The notes: a model not told the origin generated them from the sequence alone. Positions 7,962 through 17,439 are shown, counted from the first letter of the stretch. The stretch: 64,000 nucleotides of DNA from Pseudomonas azadiae (GCF_019145355.1 NZ_JAHSTY010000001.1:1364001-1428000), one strand, 5' to 3'. Made by a program: numbers and translations.

Positions 7962-9269
7962 TCACGTCATCTGGATGATGGTCTGCATGATGGTGCTCTG
8001 GGTGGAGATGGTCTTGGCGTTCGCCTGGTAGTTGCTCTGGGCCTTGATCAGGTCCACCAACTCGTTGGTCAGGTTGACGTTGGAGTTCTCCAGGGAGTTG
8101 GCCACGATCGAGCCCAGGGTCCCGGCTTGCGGGGTGTCGTAACCCGGCTGGCCCGAGGCGAAGGTCTCTCTCCAGGCGGTGCCGCCCGATGGCTGCAGGC
8201 CTTGCTCGTTGTTGAAGCTGGCCAGGGAGATCTGGCCGATGGCCTTGCTCTGCTGGTTGCTGAACGTTGCGAACAGTACACCGCTGCCGTCAATTTTCAG
8301 GCCGGTGATCTGGCCGGTGGCGTAGCCATCGGTGACCGGTGGGTTGCGGTAGCTGGCCGAATTGTACTGGGTGATATTGGACATGTTGACGGCAATACCA
8401 CCTGGGTTGGCAGCAGCGCCGTTGTCTGTCCAAACCCCGTTGACCATGGCACCCGGCTTCCAGTCAGCGATGGTCAGCGTGGTGTTGGAGACGGTAGCCG
8501 GCGGCGTTGTGATCGTCGAAAGCGTGCCTGCGGTATCAAATGTCAGCAGCTTTCCTACAGGCGGCGTGGCGGCCAGCGTCGATCCATCCGGGTTGCGCCC
8601 GTCGATCGTGGTGTAGGACATCCACTTGTTGGAATCGGTCTTCACCATGTACTGGACCATCGAGTGCGCGTTGCCCTGGGTATCGTACAACGTGGTGCTG
8701 TATTGCGTGGTAAAGGTGCTGGTGTCGGACGGGTCGAACGGCTTGGTGGTCTGGTTGATCGCCGGTTCCGAAGAGTTCAGGTTGCTGGTGGAATCCACTT
8801 TGCTGGACGCCTTCGGCGGCAGATTCGACAGATTCAGTTGCAGGTCGACGAGGCCGCCCTTGGTGACCTTGCCGTTCTCATCCGCCGCATAACCTTGCAA
8901 GCGCGAGGTCCCGGTGTTGTTGGTGATGTAGCCGTCCTTGTCGGCACGGAAAGCACCACTGCGGGTGTATTCCAGCGAACCGTCACTGCCCTTCTGCACG
9001 AAGAAGCCGCCGCCCTGGATCGCCATGTCCAACACGCCGCCACTGCCGTTCACGTCACCTTGGGTGAACTGCTGGGACACGGCCGCCAGGTTCACACCGT
9101 TGCCGATGCTGTTCTGGCCGGTGCCCAATTTGGAGGCGGCGTAGATGTCGGCGAATTCCGCGCGGGACGACTTGAAGCCAGTGGTCGCGACGTTGGCAAT
9201 GTTGTTGCCGGTCACGTCCAGTTGTTTGTTGGCCGCATAGAGGCCGCTAAGGCCGATGTTAAAAGACAT
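7962..9269 (-). CDS. flgE: Flagellar hook protein FlgE
   Basis: Structural subunit of the flagellar hook (435 residues), exported by the flagellar type III apparatus. The N-terminus MSFNIGLSGLYAANKQLDVT with GNNIANVATTGFK is the rod/hook family signature. The C-terminus ELVDLIKAQSNYQANAKTIS gives the matching terminal coiled coil. The variable Thr/Ser-rich domain lies between. It is the last gene of flgBCDE, 31 bases after flgD. Confidence 0.96.
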   Translation of the reverse strand: MSFNIGLSGLYAANKQLDVTGNNIANVATTGFKSSRAEFADIYAASKLGTGQNSIGNGVNLAAVSQQFTQGDVNGSGGVLDMAIQGGGFFVQKGSDGSLEYTRSGAFRADKDGYITNNTGTSRLQGYAADENGKVTKGGLVDLQLNLSNLPPKASSKVDSTSNLNSSEPAINQTTKPFDPSDTSTFTTQYSTTLYDTQGNAHSMVQYMVKTDSNKWMSYTTIDGRNPDGSTLAATPPVGKLLTFDTAGTLSTITTPPATVSNTTLTIADWKPGAMVNGVWTDNGAAANPGGIAVNMSNITQYNSASYRNPPVTDGYATGQITGLKIDGSGVLFATFSNQQSKAIGQISLASFNNEQGLQPSGGTAWRETFASGQPGYDTPQAGTLGSIVANSLENSNVNLTNELVDLIKAQSNYQANAKTISTQSTIMQTIIQMT

Positions 9270-9300
9270 GTTTCTCTCCCTCTGCCGTCGTTAGCCGGCT

Positions 9301-10026
9301 CTATGTACCGATAGTCTGAATTTGCGACAGCTTGACGCTGCCCATGCCGCCTGCAAGGTTCAGCAGCATTTCGCCGCCGGTCTTGCTCAGGGTCACGCTC
9401 GTTACCGTCGCCGGCAGCGAAGTGGCCAGGGCAACGGCGTCGCCCTTGTCGTTCTTGGTAGTGGCCGTGAAGGTGTAGGTGCCCGCGGGAGCGACCTCGC
9501 CCTTTTCGTTCTTACCGTCCCAGATAAAGTCGGAAGTGCCCGCGCTCTGGGCGCCCGTATCGATGGTGCGCACCACGTTGCCATCTTTGTCGGTGATCTT
9601 GATGGACACGTTGCCCGTCGCCGCCGTGACGGCTACCGAGCCGGTCATGCTCTTGCTGGTATCGACCAGCGCCTTGTCGGTCTGGGTGATGATCGAACGT
9701 CCTACCAACGACGACGCCTGCAGCGCTTGCGAAGAACTGAAGTTGCTCGAGATGTTATTCACCGAGTCGTTCAGGGTGTTGATGCCTTCCAGGCTGCTGA
9801 ACTGCGCCAGCTGGGCCACGAACGCGCCGTTGTCTTGCGGCGAGAGCGGGTTCTGGTTTTTCAGTTGGGTCACGAGCAGTTGCAGGAACGCGTCCTTGCC
9901 CAGCGACTGGCTGCCCGTCGCCGTCTTGGCTGCGTCGCCGACACTGCTGTTGTCCGTTGCAGTCTTGACCTTATTGTTAAAGAGGTCCTGAACTGCCGTG
10001 TTGTTTGAGGTATCAACGATGGCCAT
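9301..10026 (-). CDS. flgD: Flagellar hook capping/assembly protein FlgD
   Basis: Scaffold that caps the growing hook and is discarded at completion. The 241-residue protein has the conserved N-terminal segment DAFLQLLVTQLKNQNPLSP (about 46-64) followed by a FlgD Ig-like/Tudor region with the DGKNEKGE and PAGTYTFTATTKN motifs. It is preceded by flgC with a 16-base gap, in the standard flgBCDE order. Confidence 0.95.
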   Translation of the reverse strand: MAIVDTSNNTAVQDLFNNKVKTATDNSSVGDAAKTATGSQSLGKDAFLQLLVTQLKNQNPLSPQDNGAFVAQLAQFSSLEGINTLNDSVNNISSNFSSSQALQASSLVGRSIITQTDKALVDTSKSMTGSVAVTAATGNVSIKITDKDGNVVRTIDTGAQSAGTSDFIWDGKNEKGEVAPAGTYTFTATTKNDKGDAVALATSLPATVTSVTLSKTGGEMLLNLAGGMGSVKLSQIQTIGT

Positions 10027-10042
10027 TATTTGGCGCCCCTTA

Positions 10043-10486
10043 TCACTGACCCAGGGTCAGGACCTTCTGCATCATGGTTTTGGCGGTGTTCATCATTTCC
10101 GCGTTGGTCTGGAACGAGCGGCTGGCGGAAATCATGTCGGCCATTTCCTCGACCACGTTGACGTTGGGGTAGTAGACGTACCCCTTTTCGTTCGCGGCGG
10201 GATGGTTGGGCTCGTAGCGGGCTTCGAGGTTGCTCTGGTCTTCAACCACACCGAGCACTTGCACGCCGGAGCCTGCGGCGCCCTGGTCCTGGAACAGCGA
10301 ATCGCCGCCGCCGTTCTGGCCGCCCTGGAACATGGTGGCGAACACCGGGTGCCGGGCGCGGTAGGTCTGGTCAATGCTCGAAGACACGGTCTCGGCGTTG
10401 GCGATGTTACTGGCGACGGTGTTCAAGCGCGTGGTCTGCGCGCTCATGCCACTGCCGGCAATATTGAAAACACTGGACAGGGACAT
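10043..10486 (-). CDS. flgC: Flagellar basal-body rod protein FlgC
   Basis: Proximal rod component, 147 residues. The N-terminus carries the rod family motif MSAQTTRLNTVASNIANAET and the C-terminus the helical MADMISASRSFQTNAEMMNT. It follows flgB after 3 bases, so translation is coupled. Confidence 0.95.
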   Translation of the reverse strand: MSLSSVFNIAGSGMSAQTTRLNTVASNIANAETVSSSIDQTYRARHPVFATMFQGGQNGGGDSLFQDQGAAGSGVQVLGVVEDQSNLEARYEPNHPAANEKGYVYYPNVNVVEEMADMISASRSFQTNAEMMNTAKTMMQKVLTLGQ

Positions 10487-10489
10487 GGT

Positions 10490-10897
10490 TTATTCTCCAC
10501 GCAGGGCTGACATCAGCCCTTTGAATTTGCTGTTGAGCAGGGTAAAGCTGGCCTGAAAGTTCACCGAGTTCTCGGCGTAGGCCGATTGCTCCAGCTGGGC
10601 GTCGACGGTGTTCTGGTCGATCGACGGCTGCATCGGCGTGCGATACAGCAGCGACTCGTCACCATTGCTCAGGCCTTGCGCTTCGATATGACGGTTGTTG
10701 GTCATGTTCAAGGCGAAGGTGCCGTTCTTGGTCTTGTCCTGCTGTGCGGCAAGCACGGCGGAGAAGTCCAGATCCCGAGCCTTGTAGTTCGGGGTGTCGG
10801 CGTTGGCAATGTTGTTGGCCAGGACTTCGGCACGCTGGGCGCGGAAGCCCAGGGCTTGTTCGTGGATACCGAGCGCTTTATCGAAGCTGATGCTCAT
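10490..10897 (-). CDS. flgB: Flagellar basal-body rod protein FlgB
   Basis: Proximal rod component, 135 residues, first gene of flgBCDE. It has the rod motif RAQRAEVLANNIANADTPNY (about 19-38) and a conserved helical C-terminus ending SALRGE. A sigma-54 promoter sits 45 bases upstream, matching the FleQ/FleSR-RpoN control known for this operon in pseudomonads. Confidence 0.95.
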   Translation of the reverse strand: MSISFDKALGIHEQALGFRAQRAEVLANNIANADTPNYKARDLDFSAVLAAQQDKTKNGTFALNMTNNRHIEAQGLSNGDESLLYRTPMQPSIDQNTVDAQLEQSAYAENSVNFQASFTLLNSKFKGLMSALRGE

Positions 10898-10941
10898 GGC
10901 GGAAACCTTTAGGCTGACCTGCTATTCGTTACAAGGGGTAT

Positions 10942-10957
10942 AGCAAGGCGCATGCCA
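10942..10957 (-). promoter_or_regulatory. Sigma-54 (RpoN) promoter for flgBCDE
   Basis: On the minus strand TGGCATGCGCCTTGCT matches the -24/-12 consensus TGGCAYR-N4-TTGCW with exact GG-to-GC spacing. Transcription would start near 10930, giving a leader of about 33 bases. Confidence 0.8.
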
Positions 10958-11094
10958 ATTCTCGGGAGGCCCGTATTCCGGGGCTTTGCGGGGAGGTTGC
11001 CGGCGGCGATGCCAGAAAAGCGGCAAGGGCTTTCCGCGTGGCGCCAGTAAAGCGGCAATTGAGAGTTGCCGCTTCAGGAAGGATTGCCGCAAAC

Positions 11095-11219
11095 AAATGT
11101 GGGAGCGGAGCTATGTGGGAGCTGGCTTGCCTGCGATAGTGTCACCTCGGTGTAACTGAAAAACCGAGGTGTCTGCATCGCAGGCAAGCGAGCTCCCACA
11201 CAAGCCCGCTCCCACATTT
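11095..11219. repeat. Nested REP-type inverted pairs
   Basis: An inner pair (TGTGGGAGCTGGCTTGCCTG and its complement, with a centre CACCTCGGTGTAACTG/ACCGAGGTG) sits inside an outer pair (TGTGGGAGCGG and CAAGCCCGCTCCCACA). It lies between the cheR 3' end and the flgB promoter region. Confidence 0.8.
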
Positions 11220-11247
11220 TTGACCTGCGAATTACTTGACCTACGAA

Positions 11248-12075
11248 TTACTTGGCCTGGTAGATGATCCCAGGGCTGCACTGCACCATCTGGTAATGGT
11301 CCGGCAAACCGTTCAGCGCTTCGGAAGCACCGAGGAACAGGTAACCGCCGCGCTTGAGCGTGCCGTGGATGCGCAGCAGGATGTCTTTCTTCACCTCGGC
11401 CGAGAAGTAGATCAGCACGTTGCGGCAGAACACCATGTCGAACTTGCCCAGGCTGGCGTAGCTGTCGAGCAGGTTGAAGGAGCGAAACTCCACACGGCTC
11501 TTGATCGGTGCCTTGACCGCCCAGCGCCCCGCCCCTTTCGGGTCGAAGTAACGCTGCAGGCGCTCTTGGGACAAGCCGCGGCCCAGGGCCAGGCTGTCGT
11601 ACTCACCGGTCTTGCAATTGGTGAGCATGGTGCCGGACAGGTCGGTGGCGACGATTTGCGCGCCGGCCTTCAACTGGCCCATGTTGGTCCGCTCGAACTC
11701 ATCGATGGACATGGAAATCGAGTACGGTTCCTGCCCCGAGGAGCAGGCCGCCGACCAGATGCGCAGGCGCTGGCCCGGGCTGGCCTTGATGGCTTCCGGC
11801 AGCACTTTGCTCTTGAGCACTTCGAAAGGGTAGGTGTCGCGAAACCATAAGGTTTCGTTGGTGGTCATGGCATCGACCACCATCTCCTTGAGACCGCTGC
11901 GTGGCTGGCCCTGGATCCGCTGAACCAATTCGCTGAGGGACTTGATGCCCTGCTGCTCCATCAGTTTATTGAGACGGCTGGAAACCAGGTATTGCTTGTT
12001 TTCACCGAGCAATATGCCACAGGCTTTTTCCAGGAAGACCCGGAACTGTTCAAAATCCAAATTACCTGTAGACAC
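11248..12075 (-). CDS. cheR: Chemotaxis protein methyltransferase CheR
   Basis: S-adenosylmethionine-dependent enzyme that methylates glutamates of chemoreceptors (275 residues). An N-terminal helical domain (about 1-75) precedes the catalytic domain. Visible signatures are NETLWFRD, the SAM-binding LRIWSAACSSGQEPYSISM, and FDMVFCRNVLIYF. Same strand as cheV, 45 bases downstream of it, as in the cheR-cheV/flgA-flgM-flgN layout of other pseudomonads. Confidence 0.95.
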   Translation of the reverse strand: MSTGNLDFEQFRVFLEKACGILLGENKQYLVSSRLNKLMEQQGIKSLSELVQRIQGQPRSGLKEMVVDAMTTNETLWFRDTYPFEVLKSKVLPEAIKASPGQRLRIWSAACSSGQEPYSISMSIDEFERTNMGQLKAGAQIVATDLSGTMLTNCKTGEYDSLALGRGLSQERLQRYFDPKGAGRWAVKAPIKSRVEFRSFNLLDSYASLGKFDMVFCRNVLIYFSAEVKKDILLRIHGTLKRGGYLFLGASEALNGLPDHYQMVQCSPGIIYQAK

Positions 12076-12120
12076 TGATACCGCCTCTAAAAAAACGTGT
12101 GACCGCGAGGGAAAAAAACC

Positions 12121-13053
12121 CTAGCTGTGATCTGCTGCCTTGATCCGCTCAACGACCCGGGATGCCAGGTCATCAGGACGGAATTTGGCCAGAAAGTCAT
12201 CGGCACCGACCTTCTTGACCATCGCCTGGTTGAAGACACCCGACAACGAAGTATGCAGGATGATATGCAATTTTTGCATGCGCGGGTCGCTGCGTATCTC
12301 AGCCGTGAGGGTGTAGCCGTCCATTTCAGGCATCTCGATGTCGGAGATCATCATCAAGAATTCTTCTTCGGGCTTCTTGCCTTCGTCGACCAATTTGCGC
12401 AGGTAATCCAGCGCCTGGCGACCATCATTGAGGGCCACCACGTCTACGCCGACCGTCTGCAGGCAACGCGTCACCTGCTTACGCGCCACCGAAGAGTCGT
12501 CCACCGTCAGTACGCGCAGGGAAATTGCCTTGTGCGCCGTGTCGGCATCGACCACACCGACCGAGATCGTTTCCGACGTCGGTGCCACTTCGGCGAGAAT
12601 CTTCTCCACGTCGATGATTTCCACCAACTGGTTATCCACCCGCGTTACTGCCGTGAGGTAGTGATCGCGGCCAGTGCCCTTGGGCGGCGGATGGATCTCT
12701 TCCCAGTTCATGTTGACGATGCGCTCCACCGAGCGCACCAGGAAACCCTGGGTCTTGGTGTTGTACTCAGTGATGATCACGAACGGGTTCTCGCGGTCCT
12801 GCAAACCCGCCGAACCGGTGGCCAGGGCCAAGTCGAGAATCGGGATCGTCGCACCACGGATACTGGCAACGCCACACACCACCGGACTGGACTTGGGCAT
12901 GATCGTCAGCTTGGGGCATTGCAGCACTTCCCGCACCTTGAATACGTTGATGCCATATAGCTGCTTGCCATCGAGGCGAAAAAGCAACAACTCCAGGCGA
13001 TTCTGCCCTACCAGCTGTGTGCGCTGGTTTACTGAATCCATTACTCCTGCCAT
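12121..13053 (-). CDS. cheV: Chemotaxis coupling protein CheV
   Basis: Fusion of a CheW-like coupling domain (about 15-165, with GINVFKVREV and IRGATIPILDLALA) to a CheY-like receiver (about 175-305) with LTVDDSSVARKQ, the phospho-acceptor Asp in MMISDIEMPEMDG and a conserved Lys near DDFLAKFRP. It couples receptors to the CheA kinase and may act as a phosphate sink. It starts 82 bases from the divergent flgA. Confidence 0.94.
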   Translation of the reverse strand: MAGVMDSVNQRTQLVGQNRLELLLFRLDGKQLYGINVFKVREVLQCPKLTIMPKSSPVVCGVASIRGATIPILDLALATGSAGLQDRENPFVIITEYNTKTQGFLVRSVERIVNMNWEEIHPPPKGTGRDHYLTAVTRVDNQLVEIIDVEKILAEVAPTSETISVGVVDADTAHKAISLRVLTVDDSSVARKQVTRCLQTVGVDVVALNDGRQALDYLRKLVDEGKKPEEEFLMMISDIEMPEMDGYTLTAEIRSDPRMQKLHIILHTSLSGVFNQAMVKKVGADDFLAKFRPDDLASRVVERIKAADHS

Positions 13054-13107
13054 GCCCAGACTCCTACGCTAAAACCTTTGGGGGTGCGACGCGCACCCAA
13101 CACGAAA

Positions 13108-13123
13108 CGGCACGAGCTTTGCT
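13108..13123 (+). promoter_or_regulatory. Sigma-54-type promoter directly before flgA
   Basis: CGGCACGAGCTTTGCT fits TGGCACG-N4-TTGCW with one mismatch and correct spacing. The predicted start of transcription is near 13134, immediately before the flgA ATG at 13135, which would leave almost no leader. Confidence 0.6.
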
Positions 13124-13134
13124 ATTTACTGATC

Positions 13135-13899
13135 ATGGATATTAAAACGACGGTTTCCCGACGCCCCACCCTGACACGGTTCTGCAGATGCCTCTGCGTA
13201 CCGCTGGCGCTGCTCGCCTTGGGCCTGGGCGCCACGGCCCGCGCTGATAACGTCACACTGCCTGATGTACTTATCGGCGTCACTCAGGGCTTTCTTGAGT
13301 TCACTGTAGAAGATTATCTGGCGACCACACAGACGCCGGGACGTTATGAAATCCAGGTCAACCAGTTGGACCCCCGCCTGCGCATGCCAATGTGCGACAA
13401 GGAATTGACAGCCACCCTGGAAAGTCCGGCCCAGCCCATCGGCCGCGTGACGGTCAAGGTGCGCTGCGAAGGCGCCTCGCCCTGGACCGTGTTCGTGCCG
13501 GCCCAGGTCAAGTTGTTCCGCGATGTGGTGGTGGTTGCCCGCCCGCTCAAGCGCACCGGCATCATCGGTTTTGAGGACGTCGTGCTGCGCGAACGGGACA
13601 TCAGCATGATCAGCCAGGGCTACCTGACCTCCGTCGATCAGGCCGTCGGGCAGAAACTGACCCGACCAGTGGTCACCGATCAGGTGATTACCCTGGTGCA
13701 TCTTGAGCAGGCCGAGGTGATTCGCAAGGGTGACCAGGTGGTGATTTCCGCCAGCAGTGGCGGGTTGAACGTAAAAATGCCGGGGGAAGCGCTGGCCAAC
13801 GGTGGCATGAGCGAGCAGATCCGGGTCAAGAACCTCAACTCAAACCGCGTGATCAAGGCGCGGGTCACAGCCCCAGGGCAAGTGGAGGTCGCTTTATAG
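13135..13899 (+). CDS. flgA: Flagellar P-ring assembly chaperone FlgA
   Basis: Periplasmic chaperone for P-ring (FlgI) assembly, 254 residues. It has a signal peptide with a positively charged start, the hydrophobic core VPLALLALGLG and a likely cleavage after ARA (about residue 37). The SAF domain is recognised by RPLKRTGIIGFEDVVLRERD and the C-terminus by IRVKNLNSNRVIKARVTAPG. I use the ATG at 13135; an upstream in-frame GTG would put charged sequence before the signal and fall within the promoter. No Shine-Dalgarno is visible before this ATG. Confidence 0.92.
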   Translation: MDIKTTVSRRPTLTRFCRCLCVPLALLALGLGATARADNVTLPDVLIGVTQGFLEFTVEDYLATTQTPGRYEIQVNQLDPRLRMPMCDKELTATLESPAQPIGRVTVKVRCEGASPWTVFVPAQVKLFRDVVVVARPLKRTGIIGFEDVVLRERDISMISQGYLTSVDQAVGQKLTRPVVTDQVITLVHLEQAEVIRKGDQVVISASSGGLNVKMPGEALANGGMSEQIRVKNLNSNRVIKARVTAPGQVEVAL

Positions 13900-13976
13900 A
13901 CCACTGGTACGGGACGCCCGCATTTCCTACACTGTGCACGAGAAGTCCCGTGTGGAGATTTATTGTCATTCGCGCC

Positions 13977-14003
13977 TAAAGTTTGTTTGGGTATGGCCGA
14001 AAA
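13977..14003 (+). promoter_or_regulatory. Sigma-28 (FliA) promoter for flgMN
   Basis: TAAA, a 15-base spacer and GCCGAAAA match the flagellar sigma factor consensus TAAA-N15-GCCGATAA with one mismatch. It lies 38 bases before flgM, so the anti-sigma factor gene is under its own target. Confidence 0.82.
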
Positions 14004-14040
14004 CATGGCAAGCGTCCAAATACCCAGAGGTTTTTTGATC

Positions 14041-14361
14041 ATGGTCATCGATTTCAGCCGTTTAAATAACACCCCGACGACGTCAGGCACTACGCGTACT
14101 ACCAGCAAGGAAAACGTAGAAGCCAAGGCCCCGCCACTGCCCGCCAAGGCGGAACAGGCGAGCGCCAGCCAGAGCGGGGAGTCCGTACACCTGAGCAATG
14201 AGGCTCAACAGTTGCAGAAGGTCACTGACTCGCTACGCGATCAACCGGTGGTCAATAAAGCCCGTGTGGCCGAATTGAAACAGGCAATCGCCGATGGCAG
14301 CTATAAAGTCGACAGCAACCGTGTAGCCAGCAAGCTGCTCAATTTCGAAGCCGAGCGCTAG
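14041..14361 (+). CDS. flgM: Negative regulator of flagellin synthesis (anti-sigma-28) FlgM
   Basis: Small anti-sigma factor (106 residues) that holds FliA inactive until it is exported through the finished hook. The N-terminus MVIDFSRLN and the C-terminal sigma-binding region ([20 protein letters not shown], then ASKLLNFE) are typical. The ATG at 14041 follows AGAGG. The frame is open further upstream, but that part lies across the sigma-28 promoter. Confidence 0.93.
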   Translation: MVIDFSRLNNTPTTSGTTRTTSKENVEAKAPPLPAKAEQASASQSGESVHLSNEAQQLQKVTDSLRDQPVVNKARVAELKQAIADGSYKVDSNRVASKLLNFEAER

Positions 14362-14409
14362 GCAAAGGCCTGCGCCGGGCTTTTGGACGCTTAAACCCCA
14401 AGGCCAGCC

Positions 14410-14880
14410 ATGCATCACGACGAAAATCTGCTTCAACTGATCCTTGATGATCTCGCGCCGACGCAACAGTTGCTCAAGCTGCTCAAGGAAGAATCCCTGG
14501 CCCTCTACGGCCGGGACATGCCGCTGCTGGAAGAAATTCTGGCGCGCAAGCAGTCGCTGATTGTCCTGCTGGAACAGCACGGCAAAAAACGCAGCCAGAT
14601 CCTTATCAGCCTGGGCCTTCCCGCCGACCACGACGGCCTGGCGCAATTGGCCAGCCACTCTTCGGTCGGCGATCAACTGCTCGCCCAGAGTAAAGAACTC
14701 AACCAATTGCTCACCCAGTGCCAGGAAGCCAACCTGCTCAACGGTCAGTCGATCCAGCTTCAGCAAGCCACGACCGCCAACCAGTTGCGCATACTTCACG
14801 GCGGCGAGCCTCCAGCGCTCTATAACGCTCAGGGTTCCACCTCGCGCCTGGTCAAGCCAAGCACCCGCAGCCAAGCCTGA
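14410..14880 (+). CDS. flgN: Flagellar export chaperone FlgN
   Basis: Cytoplasmic chaperone for the hook-filament junction proteins FlgK and FlgL, 156 residues, almost entirely helical. [19 protein letters not shown] and [20 protein letters not shown] are recognisable family segments. It is 48 bases downstream of flgM in the standard flgMN pair. Confidence 0.9.
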   Translation: MHHDENLLQLILDDLAPTQQLLKLLKEESLALYGRDMPLLEEILARKQSLIVLLEQHGKKRSQILISLGLPADHDGLAQLASHSSVGDQLLAQSKELNQLLTQCQEANLLNGQSIQLQQATTANQLRILHGGEPPALYNAQGSTSRLVKPSTRSQA

Positions 14881-14977
14881 CGCTGGTTTTACAGCTCGGC
14901 CTATCCAAGGCGCGCCACATACTGGCAGAATGCCTGCTCTCGCGTGTAGTCGTATTTTGTCTGGAGATGGAAGAACC

Positions 14978-15727
14978 GTGTTCAACGCCCTTAATGCGGA
15001 AGATGCCCCGCAGCCCCCCAAGGTCCTCACCACGCCTCTGGAAATCGCCGGCACCTTGCGGATGCTGCAAGAAAGCCACGACCCGCTGATCATCACCTTC
15101 CACGAACGCAGCCAGCGCTTCCAGAGTTACCTGGTGGACGTGGACCGTGACGGCCGCGCGATGATCCTGGATGAAATGGTTCCCCGCGACGGTGAACGCC
15201 ACCTCGAAAACGGCGAACCCTTTCGCATCGAAGGTTTCCACGACGGCGTGCGTATTGCGTGGGACAGCAATGGCACTCTTACCGTCAGCGAAAAAGACGG
15301 CCACCGTGTCTACACCGGCAGCATGCCCGACGAGGTGGTCTACCATCAGCGTCGCAATGCCTTCCGCGCCGCCTTGAAGCTGGCGCAACTGGTCAACATC
15401 GAACTGGATGGCGAGAAGCTCCAGGCACCTGTGCGCGGCAAACTCCTGGATATTTCCGCCACCGGTTGCAAACTGCGCTTTGAAGGGGACATCTCCGAGC
15501 GCCTGCAGCTGGGCCAGGTCTACGACCGCTTCATGGCCGCCCTGCCCTTTGGCAGCATGACTACCTCGGTCGAACTGCGGTACCTGCACTTCGAAGAAAG
15601 GATCAACATTACCTTCGCCGGCGTGCGCTTTCACAACATGAGCGGCCTGGTGCAGCGCCAAGTCGAACGTTTTGTCTACCAGCTGCAACGCGAAGCGCGG
15701 CGCTTCGACAAAGACGACGATTTTTAA
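14978..15727 (+). CDS. ycgR: Flagellar brake protein, YcgR-type PilZ protein
   Basis: Cyclic-di-GMP receptor that slows the flagellar motor, 249 residues. The N-terminal YcgR domain (about 10-115) precedes a PilZ domain with the ligand motif RRNAFRA (R-x-x-x-R) near 127 and [11 protein letters not shown] (D-x-S-x-x-G) near 155. I chose the GTG at 14978 after GGAG at 14963-14966; the longer open frame runs back through flgN in another frame. Placement after flgMN matches the pseudomonad layout. Confidence 0.88.
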   Translation: MFNALNAEDAPQPPKVLTTPLEIAGTLRMLQESHDPLIITFHERSQRFQSYLVDVDRDGRAMILDEMVPRDGERHLENGEPFRIEGFHDGVRIAWDSNGTLTVSEKDGHRVYTGSMPDEVVYHQRRNAFRAALKLAQLVNIELDGEKLQAPVRGKLLDISATGCKLRFEGDISERLQLGQVYDRFMAALPFGSMTTSVELRYLHFEERINITFAGVRFHNMSGLVQRQVERFVYQLQREARRFDKDDDF

Positions 15728-15743
15728 ACCTGAAATCGCGATA

Positions 15744-15782
15744 AAAAAACGGGCGATTCCTGAAGGGAACCGCCCGTTTTTG
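15744..15782. terminator. Bidirectional rho-independent terminator
   Basis: AAACGGGCGATTCC pairs with GGAACCGCCCGTTT, with A-run and T-run on opposite sides. It separates the convergent ycgR and MFS genes and can serve both. Confidence 0.85.
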
Positions 15783-15785
15783 CGT

Positions 15786-17171
15786 TCAGGGGCGCGCCCT
15801 GCTCAAGTCATGCGGATGCTCTTCGGGACCCAGCGGCTCCGGCGGCCCTTCGAAGGGCGGCTCGTCGGTCGATGGCTGCGCATCGTCTTGCGGTTCCGGG
15901 TCGGGCACACTGACCTGCATCTGCTCCTGCACAACCTGCTCATCCACCCGCGGATCGAGCGCAGCCACCAGCGGGGAACTGGACATGCTGTCGGGCATCG
16001 CCACGTGATGCAGCGGCGCGTCTTCCACCTGGTGCAGGTTGGTCACGGCTTTCGGGCGGATTCGCCACACCAGAATCAGCGCGCACAGGCTGAAAAACGC
16101 ATACAGCATCTGGTTGCCGAAGAGCTTCATGATCACCCCCGCCAACAGCGGCCCGATGCTGGCGCCGATGCCATAGGTCACCAACAGCATGGCCGTCAGC
16201 GAAACCCGGCGATCACCTTCCACATGGTCGTTGGAGAACGCCACGGCCAGCGGGTACAGGCAGAATTGCACCAGCGAACACAGGAAGCCCGCCACAAACA
16301 GCACTTCCAGCGGCACCTGGGTCATGATCGCCAGGGGCAGTGCCGCCACGGCCAGGCACAAGGCGAAGCAGCGGATCAACAGCGCCCGGTCATAACGGTC
16401 CGATAACCAGCCCAGCGGCCACTGCACCAGCAAACCGGCAAAAATGCAGCTACCCATGAACAAACCGACCTGCTCGGTCGTCAGCCCTTGCTGGGACGCA
16501 TACAGCGGCGCCAGACCGTAGAACGAGCCAACGATCAATCCGGCCCCCAGCACCGTACTCAGCGACTGTGGCACGCGCTTGATAAAGAAGCGCGGTTCCA
16601 TCGGCGCAGGATGCAGTGCGGCCGGGTGAATGCGCCGAGTCATTGCCACCGGCACAAGGCACAGGGCGAAGCACAGCGCCACGAGCATCAACAGTTCGAG
16701 GCCAAGCTGGGGATGCAGCACCAGGATCAATTGCCCCAACACCAGCCCCAGGTAGGACGCGATCATATACAGGCTGAACACCACGCCACGCTGCTTGGCG
16801 TCCGCCTGCTCATTGAGCCAGCTCTCGATGACCATGTACTGGCACATCATCCCCAGGCCCACGATCACCCGCAATACGATCCAGGCCGGCAGCCAGTCGA
16901 CCAGGCCGTGGCCCAGCACCGCGGCACCGACGATGCCGGCACAGGTGGCGTAGGCCCGGATATGCCCGACCCGGGCAATCAGGCGGTGCCCGATCTTGCC
17001 ACCCAGCACCAGGCCAAAATAGTTGGCCGCCATCAGCGCACCCACCCACAGGCTGTCGACATTGTCGGCTGCCAGGCGCAAAGCCAGGTAAGTGCTGAGC
17101 AGGCCGGAGCCGATCAGCATCATCAAAGACGCGAAATAAAGGGCTCGAAAAGATTTCCAGATCTGGCGCAT
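15786..17171 (-). CDS. MFS transporter (YcaD-like)
   Basis: Inner-membrane major facilitator protein of 461 residues with about 12 hydrophobic segments up to residue 385. The inter-helix GWLSDRYDRALLIR is the MFS loop signature. The last 75 residues form a hydrophilic Pro/Glu/Asp-rich tail (PEPQDDAQPSTDEPPFEGPP), probably disordered and cytoplasmic. The overall pattern recalls the YcaD family. The substrate cannot be read from sequence. Confidence 0.82.
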   Translation of the reverse strand: MRQIWKSFRALYFASLMMLIGSGLLSTYLALRLAADNVDSLWVGALMAANYFGLVLGGKIGHRLIARVGHIRAYATCAGIVGAAVLGHGLVDWLPAWIVLRVIVGLGMMCQYMVIESWLNEQADAKQRGVVFSLYMIASYLGLVLGQLILVLHPQLGLELLMLVALCFALCLVPVAMTRRIHPAALHPAPMEPRFFIKRVPQSLSTVLGAGLIVGSFYGLAPLYASQQGLTTEQVGLFMGSCIFAGLLVQWPLGWLSDRYDRALLIRCFALCLAVAALPLAIMTQVPLEVLFVAGFLCSLVQFCLYPLAVAFSNDHVEGDRRVSLTAMLLVTYGIGASIGPLLAGVIMKLFGNQMLYAFFSLCALILVWRIRPKAVTNLHQVEDAPLHHVAMPDSMSSSPLVAALDPRVDEQVVQEQMQVSVPDPEPQDDAQPSTDEPPFEGPPEPLGPEEHPHDLSRARP

Positions 17172-17399
17172 CGGCGTTCCGAGCGGCTCCTTGCGGTGAG
17201 AATAAGGGCTATCTGCATGATAGTCCGGGGTAGAAAAGTCCGGACAGGCGGTCTGCGCTGTTTCGGGGGATTATTTCGCCTGACAGCTCAGACGCTGCCA
17301 GGCCACTTGCAAGGTACATCGATTGCGATAAATACACCGCGCACGTGCTGTGAACCCTGAACACCGGCAAGGTTCGACCCGAGTGCGAACAGCGCGCAC

Positions 17400-17437
17400 A
17401 AAAAAGCCCTGCCAGAAGGTCTGGGCAGGGCTTTGGA
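17400..17437 (-). terminator. Terminator downstream of tRNA-Arg(CCT)
   Basis: On the minus strand AAAGCCCTGCCCAGA pairs with TCTGGCAGGGCTTTT and is followed by a T run just past the CCA end of the tRNA. Confidence 0.8.
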
Positions 17438-17439
17438 TC

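Noticed and set aside
13054..13134. A sigma-28 promoter reading toward cheV
   Set aside because: TAAA is present on the minus strand but the -10 part at the right spacing does not fit GCCGATAA.
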